Positions 63,764 through 64,000 of a stretch of DNA of 64,000 bases are shown here, piece after piece. A program made the translations under genes and the position numbers. Numbering within the stretch: position 1 is the first letter of the stretch; every line of letters starts with the position of its first letter. The notes beneath the pieces were generated by a model. It saw nothing but the letters and a program-made list of their open reading frames with translations. It ran no database searches and had not been told where the DNA came from. The DNA lies in the NCBI GenBank assembly GCA_963708805.1, contig CAVPUA010000003.1:1674001-1738000 (forward strand). Reading direction: 5' to 3'. Source of the DNA: CAVPUA01 sp963708805 (GTDB lineage Bacteria > Actinomycetota > Actinomycetes > Mycobacteriales > Jatrophihabitantaceae).

Positions 63764-63901
63764 ATGAACCGCCGCACCAACCGTTCCAACCAGTCCCGCC
63801 TGGCCGCCTCGATGACCGCGCTCGCCGCTGTCGCGGCCGACTGCCACCACGCGAGCCGCCGCTTGGTCGAGCTGCAGCTTCGCGGACGCCGCACCTCCTG
63901 A
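63764..63901 (+). CDS. Orphan 45-residue basic protein
   Basis: A complete small ORF: ATG at 63764, GAGGA 11-15 bp upstream, TGA at 63899-63901. The peptide begins MNRRTNRSNQSRLAASMTAL and ends LQLRGRRTS, with an Ala-rich helix between two Arg-rich ends and one Cys-His-His (ADCHHAS). No family recognised. Its codon choice is ordinary for the region. The sequence AACCGTTCCAA occurs just upstream (63719-63729) and again inside the gene (63779-63789). A long hairpin element starts 7 bp after the stop. Confidence 0.5.
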   Translation: MNRRTNRSNQSRLAASMTALAAVAADCHHASRRLVELQLRGRRTS

Positions 63902-63908
63902 ATTTTCC

Positions 63909-63978
63909 CGCGAGTGGCCGATATTCGGCCGAGTGGCCGCCGAAACGCGGCCACTCGCGCCGAAATCGGCCACTCGCG
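63909..63978. repeat. Four-unit GAGTGGCC hairpin element, copy B
   Basis: Two direct GAGTGGCC units (63912-63919, 63931-63938) and two inverted GGCCACTC units (63949-63956, 63968-63975). The outer arms CGCGAGTGGCCGAT/ATCGGCCACTCGCG pair perfectly over 14 bp, the middle TTCGGC/GCCGAA over 6 bp and the inner CGAGTGGCCGC/GCGGCCACTCG over 11 bp with the loop CGAAAC. Only two single-base bulges interrupt a 31 bp stem. Located 7 bp after the stop of the orphan 45-residue gene. Confidence 0.88.
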
Positions 63979-64000
63979 GTGGCATTGGTGGCGGTCAGCG

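Noticed and set aside
63710..63985. Minus-strand open frames over the last 300 bp
   Set aside because: They run through the hairpin element and lack a ribosome binding site; the plus-strand 45-codon ORF has a better start.
1..64000. CRISPR array, prophage, integrase or insertion sequence
   Set aside because: I looked for regular spaced repeats, terminal inverted repeats with transposase motifs, and phage structural genes and found none.

Overview
The window is about 64 kb of very GC-rich bacterial chromosome from an actinomycete (Actinomycetota). Evidence: SigF/RsbW stress genes, nickel superoxide dismutase with its peptidase, a fused Kgd-type 2-oxoglutarate decarboxylase, NucS instead of MutS-type repair, an Asp-type MurA, and the block argS-lysA-hom-thrC-thrB-rho ... 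rpmE-prfA-prmC-sua5-wecA-atp operon-murA-nucS, which matches the order known from Mycobacterium tuberculosis. The lineage is probably within the Frankineae-like actinomycetes, but I cannot fix it from this sequence alone. Almost everything is core chromosome. I see no transposase, integrase, phage gene or CRISPR array.

Layout. 0-3.8 kb: general-stress and oxidative-stress genes (sigF, rsbW, a histidine phosphatase, sodN and divergent sodX, an RmlC-like epimerase). 3.9-14.7 kb: malic enzyme, a GntR/aminotransferase regulator, a YczE-like membrane protein, a Gfo/Idh oxidoreductase, kgd and an ABC exporter pair. 15-24.3 kb: an acyl-CoA ligase, amylosucrase, a GH1 beta-glucosidase, a Bcr/CflA-type MFS exporter, tRNA-Arg(CCG) and a DUF3105/DUF305 pair. 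24.4-33.2 kb: arginyl-tRNA synthetase, the lysine/threonine genes and rho. 33.4-36.9 kb: a sugar ABC importer inserted between rho and rpmE and bounded by terminators. 37-52.8 kb: translation termination (rpmE, prfA, prmC), sua5, wecA, the full F-type ATP synthase operon, DUF2550, a corrinoid adenosyltransferase and murA. 52.8-64 kb: map with a divergent XRE regulator, a phosphoribosyltransferase, an ethylmalonyl-CoA-type mutase, an aldo/keto reductase, nucS and a group of acyl-CoA/aldehyde/hydroxy-acid dehydrogenases.

The most striking property is that about 30 genes, most of them essential, are broken by single-base slips, roughly 85 by hand count. Wherever I could place a slip against a conserved protein sequence, it can be read as a codon third base that is either written twice as two synonymous alternatives (NNX followed by Y, where NNX and NNY encode the same residue) or missing. 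This looks like a consensus artefact at synonymous polymorphisms in a mixed population rather than gene decay, so I annotate these genes as functional CDS spanning the slips. Slips are concentrated in blocks; 12.7-24.4 kb and 51.8-63.6 kb are nearly free of them.

Other observations of interest: a four-unit GAGTGGCC/GGCCACTC hairpin element present twice, each copy just after a stop codon; an Asn/Gln-rich, prion-like insert in Rho; a long rho leader; perfect palindromes in front of kgd and between map and its XRE neighbour; and a 45-codon orphan gene followed by the second hairpin element.
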